A stretch of DNA of 55,195 nt from Lachnospiraceae bacterium. Lineage in GTDB: Bacteria; Bacillota; Clostridia; Lachnospirales; Lachnospiraceae. The notes beneath the pieces are model-generated. The model saw nothing but the letters and a program-made list of their open reading frames with translations. It had not been told where the DNA came from and did no database searches. The position numbers were made by a program, and so were the translations under genes. Below are positions 47,008 to 55,195 of this stretch, piece by piece; position 1 is the first letter of the stretch, and every line of letters begins with the position of its first letter. The stretch lies in the NCBI GenBank assembly GCA_017623675.1, contig JAGAOO010000068.1:1-55195 (forward strand), written 5' to 3'.

Positions 47008-47964
47008 GTGTTTGAATTTGAAAAACCTAGAATTGAAATTGCAGAGATTTCCGAAGATAATAAGTATGGACGCTTTGTAGTTGAGCCTTTAGAAAGAGGT
47101 TATGGTACAACTCTTGGTAACTCATTGAGAAGAATTATGCTTTCTTCTTTACCAGGTTCAGCAGTTACATCTGTAAAGATTAAAGGTGTTTTGCATGAGT
47201 TCAGTTCCATTCCTGGCGTAAAGGAAGATGTAACTGAAATCATCATGAATATTAAGGAATTGGCAATTAAGAATAATTCTACCGCTGAAACCTCTACCGC
47301 ATATATTGAATTTGAGGGTGAAGGTGTTGTAACAGCAGCAGATATTCATGTAGACAGCAATATTGAAATCCTGAACAAGGATTTAGTCATTGCAACATTG
47401 AATGGTGGTGCAGACTGTCGTTTGGATATGGAATTAACCATTTCCAAGGGCAGAGGCTATGTAGGTGCTGACAAGAATAAGAGAGAAGATTTATCCATTG
47501 ATGTTATTGCAGTTGATTCAATCTATACACCGGTTGAACGTGTGAATATGATTGTTGAAAATACTCGTGTTGGTCAGGTTACAGATTATGATAAATTAAC
47601 ATTGGATGTATTCACAAATGGTACTTTAGCGCCGGACGAGGCTGTCAGCCTTGCTGCAAAGGTATTAAGTGAGCATTTGAACTTATTTATTGATTTATCT
47701 GAGAATGCAAAGTCAACAGAGGTTATGGTTGAAACGAAGGATGATGAAAAGGGTAAGGTGCTTGAAATGAGCATCGACGAATTGGAATTATCCGTACGTT
47801 CTTATAACTGTCTGAAGCGTGCAGGTATCAATACAGTAGAAGAATTAACCAACAAGACTTCTGAGGACATGATGAAGGTTCGTAATCTTGGACGCAAATC
47901 ATTAGAGGAAGTGTTGGCAAAGTTAAAGGAATTAGGATTAGAGCTTCGCAATGGCGATGAGTAA
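47008..47964 (+). CDS. rpoA: RNA polymerase alpha subunit
   Basis: A 318-residue protein. The N-terminal assembly domain ([40 protein letters not shown]) and the C-terminal DNA- and activator-binding domain from about 250 ([34 protein letters not shown]) are complete. GTG start with AAAGGAGGG. Confidence 0.98.
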   Translation: MFEFEKPRIEIAEISEDNKYGRFVVEPLERGYGTTLGNSLRRIMLSSLPGSAVTSVKIKGVLHEFSSIPGVKEDVTEIIMNIKELAIKNNSTAETSTAYIEFEGEGVVTAADIHVDSNIEILNKDLVIATLNGGADCRLDMELTISKGRGYVGADKNKREDLSIDVIAVDSIYTPVERVNMIVENTRVGQVTDYDKLTLDVFTNGTLAPDEAVSLAAKVLSEHLNLFIDLSENAKSTEVMVETKDDEKGKVLEMSIDELELSVRSYNCLKRAGINTVEELTNKTSEDMMKVRNLGRKSLEEVLAKLKELGLELRNGDE

Positions 47965-48051
47965 TCCACTTATCACTAAAGCTGAATAAGAGTAAGCATA
48001 GTGAAGATGCAGAGTATTCTGCATAATTATCCATAAGGAGGAAATATCTAT

Positions 48052-48588
48052 ATGGCAATGTATAGAAAGCTTGGTAAGAAAGCAAGCGCAAGAAAAGCAT
48101 TACTTCGTAATCAGGTGACCATGTTATTATACAATGGTAAGATTAAGACAACAGAAGCAAGAGCAAAGGAAGTTCGTCAGATTGCTGAACACTTAATTAC
48201 TTTAGCAGTAAAGGAAAAGGATAACTTCGATGAAGTAACCGTAACAGCTAAGGTTGCTAAGTTAGATAAAGACGGAAAGAGAATCAAGGAAGTTGTTGAC
48301 GGTAAGAAGGTTACTCAGTATGATACCGTTGAGAAGAAGGTTAAGAAGGATCAGCCTTCCAGACTTCATGCAAGAAGACAGATGTTAAAGGTTCTTTACC
48401 CGGTTGTTGAAGTTCCGGAAGAAGGAGCAGGCAGAAAGAAGGGTACTAAGAAGGTTGATTTAACAGCAAAGTTATTTGATGAATATGCACCTAAGTATGC
48501 AGGTCGTCCAGGTGGTTATACAAGAATCGTTAAGATTGGACCACGTAAGGGTGATGCAGCTATGGAAGTAATTCTTGAATTAGTATAA
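48052..48588 (+). CDS. rplQ: 50S ribosomal protein L17, extended form
   Basis: A 178-residue protein near the tunnel exit. The start [20 protein letters not shown] and [20 protein letters not shown] are conserved. The usual length is 115-130 residues; here a Lys/Asp-rich insertion follows about residue 60 ([20 protein letters not shown] onward), plus a second one near 123-135. Last gene of the supercluster before its terminator. Confidence 0.96.
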   Translation: MAMYRKLGKKASARKALLRNQVTMLLYNGKIKTTEARAKEVRQIAEHLITLAVKEKDNFDEVTVTAKVAKLDKDGKRIKEVVDGKKVTQYDTVEKKVKKDQPSRLHARRQMLKVLYPVVEVPEEGAGRKKGTKKVDLTAKLFDEYAPKYAGRPGGYTRIVKIGPRKGDAAMEVILELV

Positions 48589-48597
48589 GAAAGTGTT

Positions 48598-48640
48598 AGG
48601 CTGTCGCATAATAGAATGCGGCAGCCTTTCTTGCTTTTTT
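48598..48640 (+). terminator. Terminator after rplQ
   Basis: AGGCTGTCGCAT (48598-48609) pairs with ATGCGGCAGCCT (48616-48627), 12 bp with one G-U pair, followed by TTCTTGCTTTTTT. Confidence 0.85.
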
Positions 48641-48702
48641 GTTAAAAAAGCGATAGGATTAGGAGAATACGGGATTCTAATGTAAAGGAAGGCAGGCAAC
48701 CC

Positions 48703-50553
48703 ATGATAAAAGCGAATCATGTGACATTTGAATATTTTCGCAGAGATGATGCAGGAAATGTTTCTGAGATAGTGGAAGCATTACAGGATATTTCACTCCA
48801 GATAGTGCCGGGAGAATTCGTAGGTATATTAGGGCAAAATGGGTCCGGTAAATCAACGTTTGCTAAATTGTTGAATGCCTTACTGGAACCAACAGAGGGT
48901 ATGATTACGGTTGCCGGAATGGATACTCATAAGGAAGACAACATTTGGGAAATTCGAAAAAATGCAGGAATGATATTCCAGAATCCCGATAACCAGATTA
49001 TTGGAACTACTGTAGAGGAGGATACTGCATTTGGCCCGGAAAATATAGGGCTGGAAAGTAGTGAAATCATCCAAAGGGTAGCGGATGCACTGGAATTGGT
49101 GGGAATGACAGCCTATTATCAGCAGTCACCCAATTGTCTGTCCGGTGGACAAAAGCAAAGGGTTGCCATTGCAGGCGTTCTGGCAATGCGACCAAAGTGT
49201 ATTATTTTTGATGAATCAACTGCCATGTTAGACCCTCAGGGTAGAAAAGAAGTGTTACAGGCGGCACATGCCTTGAATCAGGAGCAGAATATTACAATTC
49301 TTTATATTACCCACGAGATGGAAGAGGTTATTAATGCTGACCGGATTTTAGTCATTCATCAGGGACAGTTAGTGATGGAGGGAACGCCAAAGGAAGTCTT
49401 TCAATCCGGTGAACAATTGCAGGAATACGGCTTGGTTTTGCCGAGAGTATCCCAATTGGCGGTTCGATTACATGAAAATGGAATTGATTTTGCAGAAAAT
49501 GTATTGAATATAGAAGAATTCATCAGTGAGGTAAATCGGGTAAAAGCATATACCCGGATACAAGCTATGGGAGCCGGAAGAGAAAGAGATTCGGTAGTAG
49601 CAAATCCTGATGTAAAGCAGAAAGGTAGAGACGCATTTTTACAAGAACAGAATCGTGACTCAGAACGACTGGAAGCAGAGGTACAAGAGAATCGACAGAA
49701 TGCCATGACAAAGGGGTTGGTTCTCGATCAGGTTTCTTACGAATATAGCCCAAAGACTATTTATGCGTATCAGGCTTTGAAAAATATTAATCTTACTATC
49801 AATAAGGGAGAATTTCTGGCAATTATCGGACATACCGGTTCCGGAAAATCCACGTTGATACAACATTTTAATGGTTTGCTTTCCCCATCGGAAGGACATA
49901 TTTATTATGAGGGAAAGGATATTTATGAAAAAGGATATTTACGAGTACAATTGCGGGGAAAAATCGGGTTGGTATTCCAGTATCCCGAGTATCAGTTATT
50001 TGCAGAAACAGTATTAGAAGATGTCAGTTTTGGACCGAAGAATCTGGGACTGCCATTACTGGAGGTACAACAACGCGCATTTGAAGCCATTGAAGCTGTT
50101 GGCTTGAAAGATACGATATATGATTTGTCTCCGTTTGAGTTATCCGGTGGACAAAAAAGGCGGGTTGCCATTGCAGGTGTTCTGGCGATGAAACCTGAGA
50201 TTCTGGTATTGGATGAACCGGTGGCAGGGTTAGACCCTGCAGGTCGAAAAGAGTTATTAGAGCTGTTAAAAGCCCTAAATGAACAGGGGATGACTATTGT
50301 ACTGGTTTCTCATAATATGGAAGATGTGGCAGAATACGCAAAGCGAGTTTTGGTGATGGAAAATGGCAGTATCATATTGGATGGAACAACGAGCCGGATA
50401 TTTCAAGATAAAAAGAAATTGGAAAAGCTTGGGTTAGAACTGCCGGTTACAGCAGAACTAATGCGGGAATTAAGAGTGGCAGGACATGAAGTAAATCCAT
50501 GGATATACCAGATGGATGAAGCCGTAGAAGAGTTAACAAGATATCTGTCATAA
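48703..50553 (+). CDS. Energy-coupling factor ATPase, fused EcfA1-EcfA2
   Basis: A 616-residue protein made of two ABC ATPase units, which power ECF vitamin transporters with EcfT and exchangeable substrate subunits. Unit 1: Walker A GQNGSGKST (44-52), signature LSGGQKQR (146-153), Walker B IIFDEST with DES as in EcfA1. Unit 2: Walker A GHTGSGKST (376-384), signature LSGGQKRR, Walker B LVLDEPVAGLDP. They are joined by a charged linker near residues 265-335. In Bacillus these are two separate genes in the same place; here one frame runs through both. Confidence 0.92.
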   Translation: MIKANHVTFEYFRRDDAGNVSEIVEALQDISLQIVPGEFVGILGQNGSGKSTFAKLLNALLEPTEGMITVAGMDTHKEDNIWEIRKNAGMIFQNPDNQIIGTTVEEDTAFGPENIGLESSEIIQRVADALELVGMTAYYQQSPNCLSGGQKQRVAIAGVLAMRPKCIIFDESTAMLDPQGRKEVLQAAHALNQEQNITILYITHEMEEVINADRILVIHQGQLVMEGTPKEVFQSGEQLQEYGLVLPRVSQLAVRLHENGIDFAENVLNIEEFISEVNRVKAYTRIQAMGAGRERDSVVANPDVKQKGRDAFLQEQNRDSERLEAEVQENRQNAMTKGLVLDQVSYEYSPKTIYAYQALKNINLTINKGEFLAIIGHTGSGKSTLIQHFNGLLSPSEGHIYYEGKDIYEKGYLRVQLRGKIGLVFQYPEYQLFAETVLEDVSFGPKNLGLPLLEVQQRAFEAIEAVGLKDTIYDLSPFELSGGQKRRVAIAGVLAMKPEILVLDEPVAGLDPAGRKELLELLKALNEQGMTIVLVSHNMEDVAEYAKRVLVMENGSIILDGTTSRIFQDKKKLEKLGLELPVTAELMRELRVAGHEVNPWIYQMDEAVEELTRYLS

Positions 50554-50568
50554 TAGTAGGAGGCTGAC

Positions 50569-51396
50569 ATGATTCGAGATATTACAATTGGACAATATTA
50601 TCCGGTGCAATCGCCGATTCATCGATTAGATCCAAGAACAAAGCTGGCAATAACATTTTTCTATTTAATAAGCCTATTTTTAGCAAATAATAAGTATATG
50701 TACCTGACTGCCATTTTATTTCTTGGATTATATATTCTGCCTTCAAAGGTACCGGTAAAGTATATGGTAAAGGGATTAAAGGGCATTTTAGTATTTATTA
50801 TGCTTTCTGTTGTACTTAATATGTTCTTTACCAAGGGAGACCCTTTTATTGATTGGTGGATAATACATATTTCATGGCAGGGCTTTCGGACTGCCTGTTA
50901 TGCGATGCTGAGAATCATTTTATTGGTATTGGGTGCTTCAGTAATCACATACACCACTACTCCTACAAAGCTGACGGATGGGCTGGAACGGGCATTTCAT
51001 TGGTTGAAGCGTTTTAAGGTGCCGGTTCATGAGGTGGCAATGATGGTAAGCATTGCTCTGCGTTTTATACCAATCTTAGTGGAGGAATTGGATAAGATTA
51101 TGAAGGCACAGCAGGCGAGAGGTGCTGATTTTGAGAATGGAAGCATTCTGAAGCGTTTGAAAAGCCTGTTTCCTGTGATAATTCCTATGTTCGTATCTGC
51201 AATCCGACGTGCCAATGACCTGGCACAGGCGATGGAGGCAAGATGTTATCGTGGTGGTGACGGACGGAGCAAAATGAAGCCATTAAAGTATACCGGAGTG
51301 GATGTGGCAGCGTATGTATTGTTATTTCTCTATTTAGGGGGAATGATTGCCATGCGAATCCTTATGACGGATTGGATTTGGAATGGAGTAGCATAA
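50569..51396 (+). CDS. ecfT: Energy-coupling factor transmembrane protein EcfT
   Basis: A 275-residue membrane protein linking the two ATPases to substrate-binding subunits. Several hydrophobic spans are seen; the two coupling motifs with the A-R-G pattern are present as KAQQARGADFENG and QAMEARCYRGG. GQYYPVQSPIHRLDPRTKL is the usual N-terminus. Fifteen bases after the ATPase gene. Confidence 0.93.
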   Translation: MIRDITIGQYYPVQSPIHRLDPRTKLAITFFYLISLFLANNKYMYLTAILFLGLYILPSKVPVKYMVKGLKGILVFIMLSVVLNMFFTKGDPFIDWWIIHISWQGFRTACYAMLRIILLVLGASVITYTTTPTKLTDGLERAFHWLKRFKVPVHEVAMMVSIALRFIPILVEELDKIMKAQQARGADFENGSILKRLKSLFPVIIPMFVSAIRRANDLAQAMEARCYRGGDGRSKMKPLKYTGVDVAAYVLLFLYLGGMIAMRILMTDWIWNGVA

Positions 51397-51440
51397 GTAT
51401 AAGGCTTTGCAAGTTAAAAGTTGAAAGAAATGGAGCAGAC

Positions 51441-52178
51441 ATGAAGCGAGTAAAACTAATTGTGGCTTACGATGGAACAAACTATTGTGGGTGGCAGATT
51501 CAGCAAAATGGAATAACAGTGGAAGAAGTATTGAATAAAACCATTTCCCAGTTAGTTGGTTCGGAAGTGGCTGTGATTGGCGCCAGCCGAACAGATTCCG
51601 GTGTTCATGCCATGGGGAATGTGGCAGTTTTTGATACAGAAAGCCGGATACCGGCAGAAAAGATGAGTTTTGCATTGAACCAGCGTTTGCCGGAGGATAT
51701 TCGGATTCAGCACTCCTGTGAAGTTCCTTTGGATTGGCATCCGAGGTATTGTGATACAAGGAAAACATATGAATATCGAATACTGAATCGTAAATTTTCA
51801 ATTCCAACGGAACGATTGTATAGTCATTTCTTCTATTATCCGCTAAATGTAGAGAATATGCAGAAAGCTGCTGATTATCTGGTAGGGGAACATGACTTTA
51901 AGAGCTTTTGTTCTGCCCGGACGCAGGTAGAGAATACGGTACGAACCATATATTATCTGCGTGTAATAAAAGAAGGTGACATGATAAGGATTCAGATTAA
52001 TGGAAATGGATTCTTATATAACATGGTACGGATTATTGTAGGAACTTTGCTGAAAGTGGGAACAGGTATGTATCCGCCGGAACACATGAAGGAAATACTG
52101 GATGCCAAAGATCGTCGAATGGCGGGGCCAAAAGCAGAGGCAAGGGGACTTACCTTAATGGAAATCGAATATTTGTAA
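51441..52178 (+). CDS. truA: tRNA pseudouridine(38-40) synthase TruA
   Basis: A 245-residue enzyme isomerising uridines in the anticodon arm. The catalytic Asp is D52 in GASRTDSGVHAMGN; RLPEDIRIQ, FLYNMVRIIVGTL and the FCSARTQVENTVRTI segment are conserved. ATG at 51441 has a GGAG site; the earlier in-frame ATG at 51372 overlaps ecfT. Confidence 0.96.
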   Translation: MKRVKLIVAYDGTNYCGWQIQQNGITVEEVLNKTISQLVGSEVAVIGASRTDSGVHAMGNVAVFDTESRIPAEKMSFALNQRLPEDIRIQHSCEVPLDWHPRYCDTRKTYEYRILNRKFSIPTERLYSHFFYYPLNVENMQKAADYLVGEHDFKSFCSARTQVENTVRTIYYLRVIKEGDMIRIQINGNGFLYNMVRIIVGTLLKVGTGMYPPEHMKEILDAKDRRMAGPKAEARGLTLMEIEYL

Positions 52179-52383
52179 ATTATTACGAAAAAAGTAAAAA
52201 GAAAGTAAATTGGCAAGAATTGTGTGGAAAACTCGAATAATTCTGGTTGAATTTTGAAAGATATCCACAGAAATATCAACAATTCGTGGAAAACTTGGCA
52301 AAACAAATGTCATTTTCTGGGAATAAGACGATGGAAATGTGGAAAAAACTATGAAAAACAATAGAAAAATCAAAGAAAATTCA
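52179..52383. other. Intergenic region with repeated GTGGAAAA motifs
   Basis: This 205-base stretch carries no gene I can support. It is AT-rich and holds GTGGAAAA at 52224-52231, 52286-52293 and 52339-52346 plus TATCCACA at 52262-52269, a DnaA-box-like sequence. No further structure is clear. Confidence 0.4.
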
Positions 52384-52412
52384 TTGACACACCAGGCAGA
52401 GTGTAATATAAT
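52384..52412 (+). promoter_or_regulatory. Consensus promoter of rplM-rpsI
   Basis: TTGACA (52384-52389), 17-base spacer and TATAAT (52407-52412): a perfect match to the sigma-A consensus. The leader to rplM is about 90 bases. Confidence 0.92.
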
Positions 52413-52508
52413 ATAAAACTGTGACGAGAAAGATAAATACTTAAGCCAAAGCCCCGGTAATAGTATTATCAGATACATGTTATGTAATTATTTGAAGGAG
52501 GAACAACC

Positions 52509-52943
52509 ATGAAGAGTTATATGGCTAGCCCAGCAACGATTGAGAGACAGTGGTATGTAGTAGACGCTACAGGACATACATTAGGACGTTTAGCATCAGA
52601 GATTGCAAAGGTATTAAGAGGTAAGAATAAGCCTACTTATACCCCACACATTGATACAGGTGATTATGTAATCGTAGTCAATGCAGATAAGATTGAAGTA
52701 ACCGGTAAGAAGATGGATCAGAAGATTTACTACAATCACTCTGATTATGTAGGTGGTATGAAAGAAACCACATTAAGAGAGAAAATGAATAAGAAGCCGG
52801 AAGATGTTATTTACTTAGCAGTTAAGGGTATGCTTCCAAAGGGACCTTTAGGACGTGAGATGATTAAGAAATTACACGTATATGCAGGTCCGGATCATGA
52901 GCAGGCAGCTCAGAAGCCAGTTGCTTTAGAGATTAAGTATTAA
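52509..52943 (+). CDS. rplM: 50S ribosomal protein L13
   Basis: A 144-residue early assembly protein. [40 protein letters not shown] and the [13 protein letters not shown] end are diagnostic. First gene of a two-gene operon. Confidence 0.98.
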   Translation: MKSYMASPATIERQWYVVDATGHTLGRLASEIAKVLRGKNKPTYTPHIDTGDYVIVVNADKIEVTGKKMDQKIYYNHSDYVGGMKETTLREKMNKKPEDVIYLAVKGMLPKGPLGREMIKKLHVYAGPDHEQAAQKPVALEIKY

Positions 52944-52964
52944 TTGTAGAAGGAGGAAATAACA

Positions 52965-53366
52965 GTGGCTAAGAAGAAAGATAACAAGTTCTATGGAACC
53001 GGTAGAAGAAAAAGCAGCATTGCAAGAGTATATTTAGTACCTGGTACAGGTAAGATTACAATTAATAAAAGAGATATGGATGATTACTTCGGATTAGATA
53101 CTTTGAAGTTAATCGTTAATCAGCCATTTGAAGCTACTTCTACACAGGGTAAGTTTGATGTATTAGTAAATGTTAAGGGTGGCGGTTTCACCGGACAGGC
53201 TGGTGCTATTCGTCATGGTATCGCTAGAGCTTTGTGCGTAGCTGATCCAGAGTACAGACCTGCTTTAAAGAAGGCTGGTTACTTAACTCGTGATCCTCGT
53301 ATGAAGGAAAGAAAGAAGTACGGTTTGAAAGCAGCAAGACGTGCTCCACAGTTCTCAAAGAGATAA
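52965..53366 (+). CDS. rpsI: 30S ribosomal protein S9
   Basis: A 133-residue protein whose C-terminal tail reaches the P site. [39 protein letters not shown] and the tail RRAPQFSKR are conserved. GTG start after AAGGAGG. A mobile element appears to start at its 3' end, the likely attachment site, leaving the reading frame intact. Confidence 0.98.
   Translation: MAKKKDNKFYGTGRRKSSIARVYLVPGTGKITINKRDMDDYFGLDTLKLIVNQPFEATSTQGKFDVLVNVKGGGFTGQAGAIRHGIARALCVADPEYRPALKKAGYLTRDPRMKERKKYGLKAARRAPQFSKR
53341..53366. other. Candidate attachment site at the rpsI 3' end
   Basis: The last codons of rpsI are directly followed by repeats and an integrase gene. Integrases of several Gram-positive integrative elements use the rpsI 3' end. 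The core cannot be delimited because the other junction is outside the window. Confidence 0.4.
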
Positions 53367-53456
53367 TCTGCGGTCAACGCAAGATTCGAGAAAAGCCCAT
53401 TTTACAAGGGTTACAGAAGTTGTGGAAAGTTGTCAGATGTGTTGGATTTCAAACGG

Positions 53457-53489
53457 TATGCAACACATATGCAACAAGTATGCAACACG
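53457..53489. repeat. 11-bp direct repeat, three copies, near the integrase
   Basis: TATGCAACACA, TATGCAACAAG and TATGCAACACG occur head-to-tail. Position and size suit arm-type integrase binding sites at an element end. Confidence 0.7.
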
Positions 53490-53507
53490 AATATCAATGA
53501 TATGTAT

Positions 53508-53543
53508 AGGACATTTTCAGAGAAATCTGGGAATGTCCTTTTT
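53508..53543 (+). terminator. Terminator downstream of rpsI
   Basis: AGGACATTTTCAG (53508-53520) pairs with CTGGGAATGTCCT (53527-53539) over 13 bp including two G-U pairs, then a run of five T. It would end rplM-rpsI transcription. Confidence 0.85.
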
Positions 53544-53751
53544 GCGCGTTTCTACAAGCGGTGCAACAGACAGTGAATATGTTGAGATGATGCTTGCATC
53601 AATCGAAACATATTTGCTGGATGGTATAGCGCACCAGCGCGACATGAGCAAGATTGCTTCGCAATCTGCGAATGACCGCTTGGAACTAAATCTGATTAAT
53701 TGCATCTACAAGCTCCTTAACATCAAAGTGGGTATATACTTTCTCGGTTAA
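53533..53751 (+). other. Open frame of doubtful coding status beside the integrase
   Basis: A 72-residue frame starting at an ATG inside the terminator hairpin contains protein-like text (SGATDSEYVEMMLASIETYL) but has no ribosome-binding site and its end overlaps the integrase gene. It may be a relic of an element gene. Confidence 0.25.
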
Positions 53752-54741
53752 AGTCATTGCACCAGAGTGTCCCACAATCTTCTTAATAATCGTCTGATCG
53801 ACACCGGCTTCTGCTAACATGGAAATACATGTGTGTCTGCAGCAATGTGGTGTTCGATCAATCTTAAGTTGCTCCATCAGTGGATGGAAGTAGCTGTCAT
53901 AATAATTACGGTATTGGAAGTGTTTGCCATCCGGTGTATGGATAAGATACTCGCATTCCGGATTATCTTCAAACCAAGCCTTATAGAAAGGTAAGACCTT
54001 ATCTGCGATAGGAACCTTTCGGATTCCGTTTTCGGTTTTACTGCTAATCACATCAAAGTATTGCTCGTCCAGATGGACATTTTCCTTTTTTAAATCCAAG
54101 AATTCTGAAATTCTTACTCCGTTATACAGTAGCATCAATATGATTTGATAATACTTATCGTCTTTCTGCTCCCATATCCGTTCAATTTCTTTCTTCTCGA
54201 ATTTGTTTCGGTCATACTTATTCGGATTGCGGTCCTTATACTGAACAACATCTACAAAGGTGGAATAATCCTTATTGCAAATATCATTCTTGATAGCAAA
54301 ATCATAAAGCTGGTTGAACAGTACCTTGATTTTCCTTAAGGTAGGATAATTTTTACCGCAGGTATCAATGACTGTCTGTAAGTCCACAAGCTTTAAATCC
54401 TTGAATACCTTATGATATAGACTGCTACATGTCTTATAAGCGGCTGTGTAGCCTTTTACATTGGATTCTGATACGGTAGGGTATTTGCGCTTTGACCATT
54501 CCTCATATACATCATCAAAGGTCATCTTCGCAGCCTTCGTATCAAATGGATTTTTATTATAGTCTGCCAGCATCTGCAAGCCATCTGCTCTGGTGGGAGC
54601 ATATCCTATAATTATAAAATCCTGAACTTGTTTATCCTTCTCTTTGTCGAAGTGCCATCCATTGGTCTTTCGTACCAGATAAGGATTTCTTCTTTTACCG
54701 GAAAGTTTTACAACGCTTCCGTATCCGTTGGGTAACTTCAT
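53686..54741 (-). CDS. Tyrosine recombinase/integrase of the element at rpsI
   Basis: A 351-residue site-specific recombinase. The N-terminal 70 residues (MKLPNGYGSVVKLSGKRRNP) form an AP2-like arm-binding domain; a SAM-like core-binding domain follows at about 75-170. Catalytic residues, counted from the upstream ATG at 54750, are R213 (NGVRISEF), K238 (SSKTENGIR), H302 and R305 (PHCCRHTC), H328 (VGHSGAM) and nucleophile Y339 (KVYTHFD). All six are present. The ATG at 54741 is chosen because AAAGGA is better spaced and MKLPNGYGS is a typical start. It faces rpsI, the usual arrangement at an element end. Confidence 0.92.
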   Translation of the reverse strand: MKLPNGYGSVVKLSGKRRNPYLVRKTNGWHFDKEKDKQVQDFIIIGYAPTRADGLQMLADYNKNPFDTKAAKMTFDDVYEEWSKRKYPTVSESNVKGYTAAYKTCSSLYHKVFKDLKLVDLQTVIDTCGKNYPTLRKIKVLFNQLYDFAIKNDICNKDYSTFVDVVQYKDRNPNKYDRNKFEKKEIERIWEQKDDKYYQIILMLLYNGVRISEFLDLKKENVHLDEQYFDVISSKTENGIRKVPIADKVLPFYKAWFEDNPECEYLIHTPDGKHFQYRNYYDSYFHPLMEQLKIDRTPHCCRHTCISMLAEAGVDQTIIKKIVGHSGAMTLTEKVYTHFDVKELVDAINQI

Positions 54742-54793
54742 TCGCACCATTCCTTTCGCTTAATTTCAGCAAGCTGATAAGCGGAAACTCGTG

Positions 54794-55195
54794 CTAATCC
54801 TTGTCGTGGGTTACCTTTGTAACACTCGGACGGATGGTTTTCCATATTTCATAATTGTCCTGTGTCTGACTGCCTGATTGTAGTAATTCTTTCATAGCCT
54901 GCCAATCCTTCAGAAACTGTACCAGACTTGTGTTCTCAAAGAAGATTCCCGGTGTACCATCTACATCTTTAATAGTGGCAGGAAATGCTTCGTCGATAGC
55001 AAACAGGAGAGGTAGTATATCTCCGTCTGTCTGAATATCAAATTCTGCAAGTGTGTTGACATTTACATTCAATGCGTCTGCAATCTTTCGTAACTGCTCC
55101 GGTTTCGGAAGGTTCTTTCCTAACTCATACTTACGAATTGCGACTTCATGAATGCCGGCTAAATCACCAAGCTCTTTTTGCGTTAATCCACGAAA
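54794..55195 (-). CDS. XRE-type HTH regulator, N-terminus outside the window
   Basis: The frame is open to the right edge, so the gene start is missing; 133 codons are seen. They begin inside a Cro/C1-type HTH (GLTQKELGDLAGIHEVAIRK, then YELGKNLPKPEQLRKIADAL) and continue into an 80-residue C-terminal domain of unknown fold. Such regulators commonly control excision or transfer of integrative elements. It precedes the integrase gene by 52 bases on the same strand, so the two may be cotranscribed. Confidence 0.85.
   Translation of the reverse strand, partial: FRGLTQKELGDLAGIHEVAIRKYELGKNLPKPEQLRKIADALNVNVNTLAEFDIQTDGDILPLLFAIDEAFPATIKDVDGTPGIFFENTSLVQFLKDWQAMKELLQSGSQTQDNYEIWKTIRPSVTKVTHDKD

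Noticed and set aside
52223-52346. Possible replication origin from DnaA-box-like motifs
   Set aside because: Only one site resembles TTATCCACA and it has a mismatch. There is no dnaA/dnaN nearby, no AT-rich unwinding element and no cluster of boxes.

Overview
The window looks like a chromosome segment of a low-GC, Gram-positive Clostridia, most probably a gut-type Lachnospiraceae. Supporting signs are the S10-spc-alpha gene order followed by ecfA-ecfT-truA-rplM-rpsI, a zinc-ribbon S14, a four-cysteine zinc adenylate kinase, strong AGGAGG ribosome-binding sites, TTGACA/TATAAT promoters, a T-box leader, sortase-anchored surface protein genes and Tn916-like tyrosine integrases. The species cannot be named from the sequence alone.

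Layout. Positions 1-4630 are an accessory island: the C-terminal part of a cell-wall-anchored Ig-like surface protein, a small unknown protein, a class B sortase, a decayed histidine kinase and an N-terminally truncated integrase with tandem repeats. Positions 4652-15793 hold ordinary genes: a low-molecular-weight phosphatase, an AI-2E-family permease, a chemotaxis receptor, a leucine T-box with leuA, a phenylacetate-CoA ligase/ACT pair, a FeoA-FeoB fusion and an AIM24-like protein.

Positions 15908-21371 form the most interesting unit, an apparent four-gene operon: cysD, a cysN-cysC fusion, a CHR-family (ChrA) transporter and a sulfotransferase. Together these could import sulfate, activate it to PAPS and transfer the sulfuryl group to an acceptor. 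No APS/PAPS or sulfite reductase is present in the window, so this reads as a sulfonation pathway rather than cysteine assimilation.

Positions 21610-32265 hold an M24 peptidase, the trkA-trkH potassium system, an Lrp regulator with nearby palindromes, a small membrane protein, an AraC regulator divergent from a methyltransferase with overlapping promoters, cardiolipin synthase, a second methyltransferase and an acidic membrane protein.

Positions 32336-53366 are the ribosomal protein supercluster (rpsJ to rplQ, with secY, adk, map, infA and rpoA), then a fused ECF ATPase gene, ecfT, truA, rplM and rpsI. It starts from a strong promoter and a long leader with several nested hairpins; a second hairpin-rich leader precedes rpsM. 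Immediately after rpsI a mobile element begins (11-bp repeats, a complete tyrosine integrase, an XRE regulator) and runs off the right edge, which fits insertion at the 3' end of rpsI.
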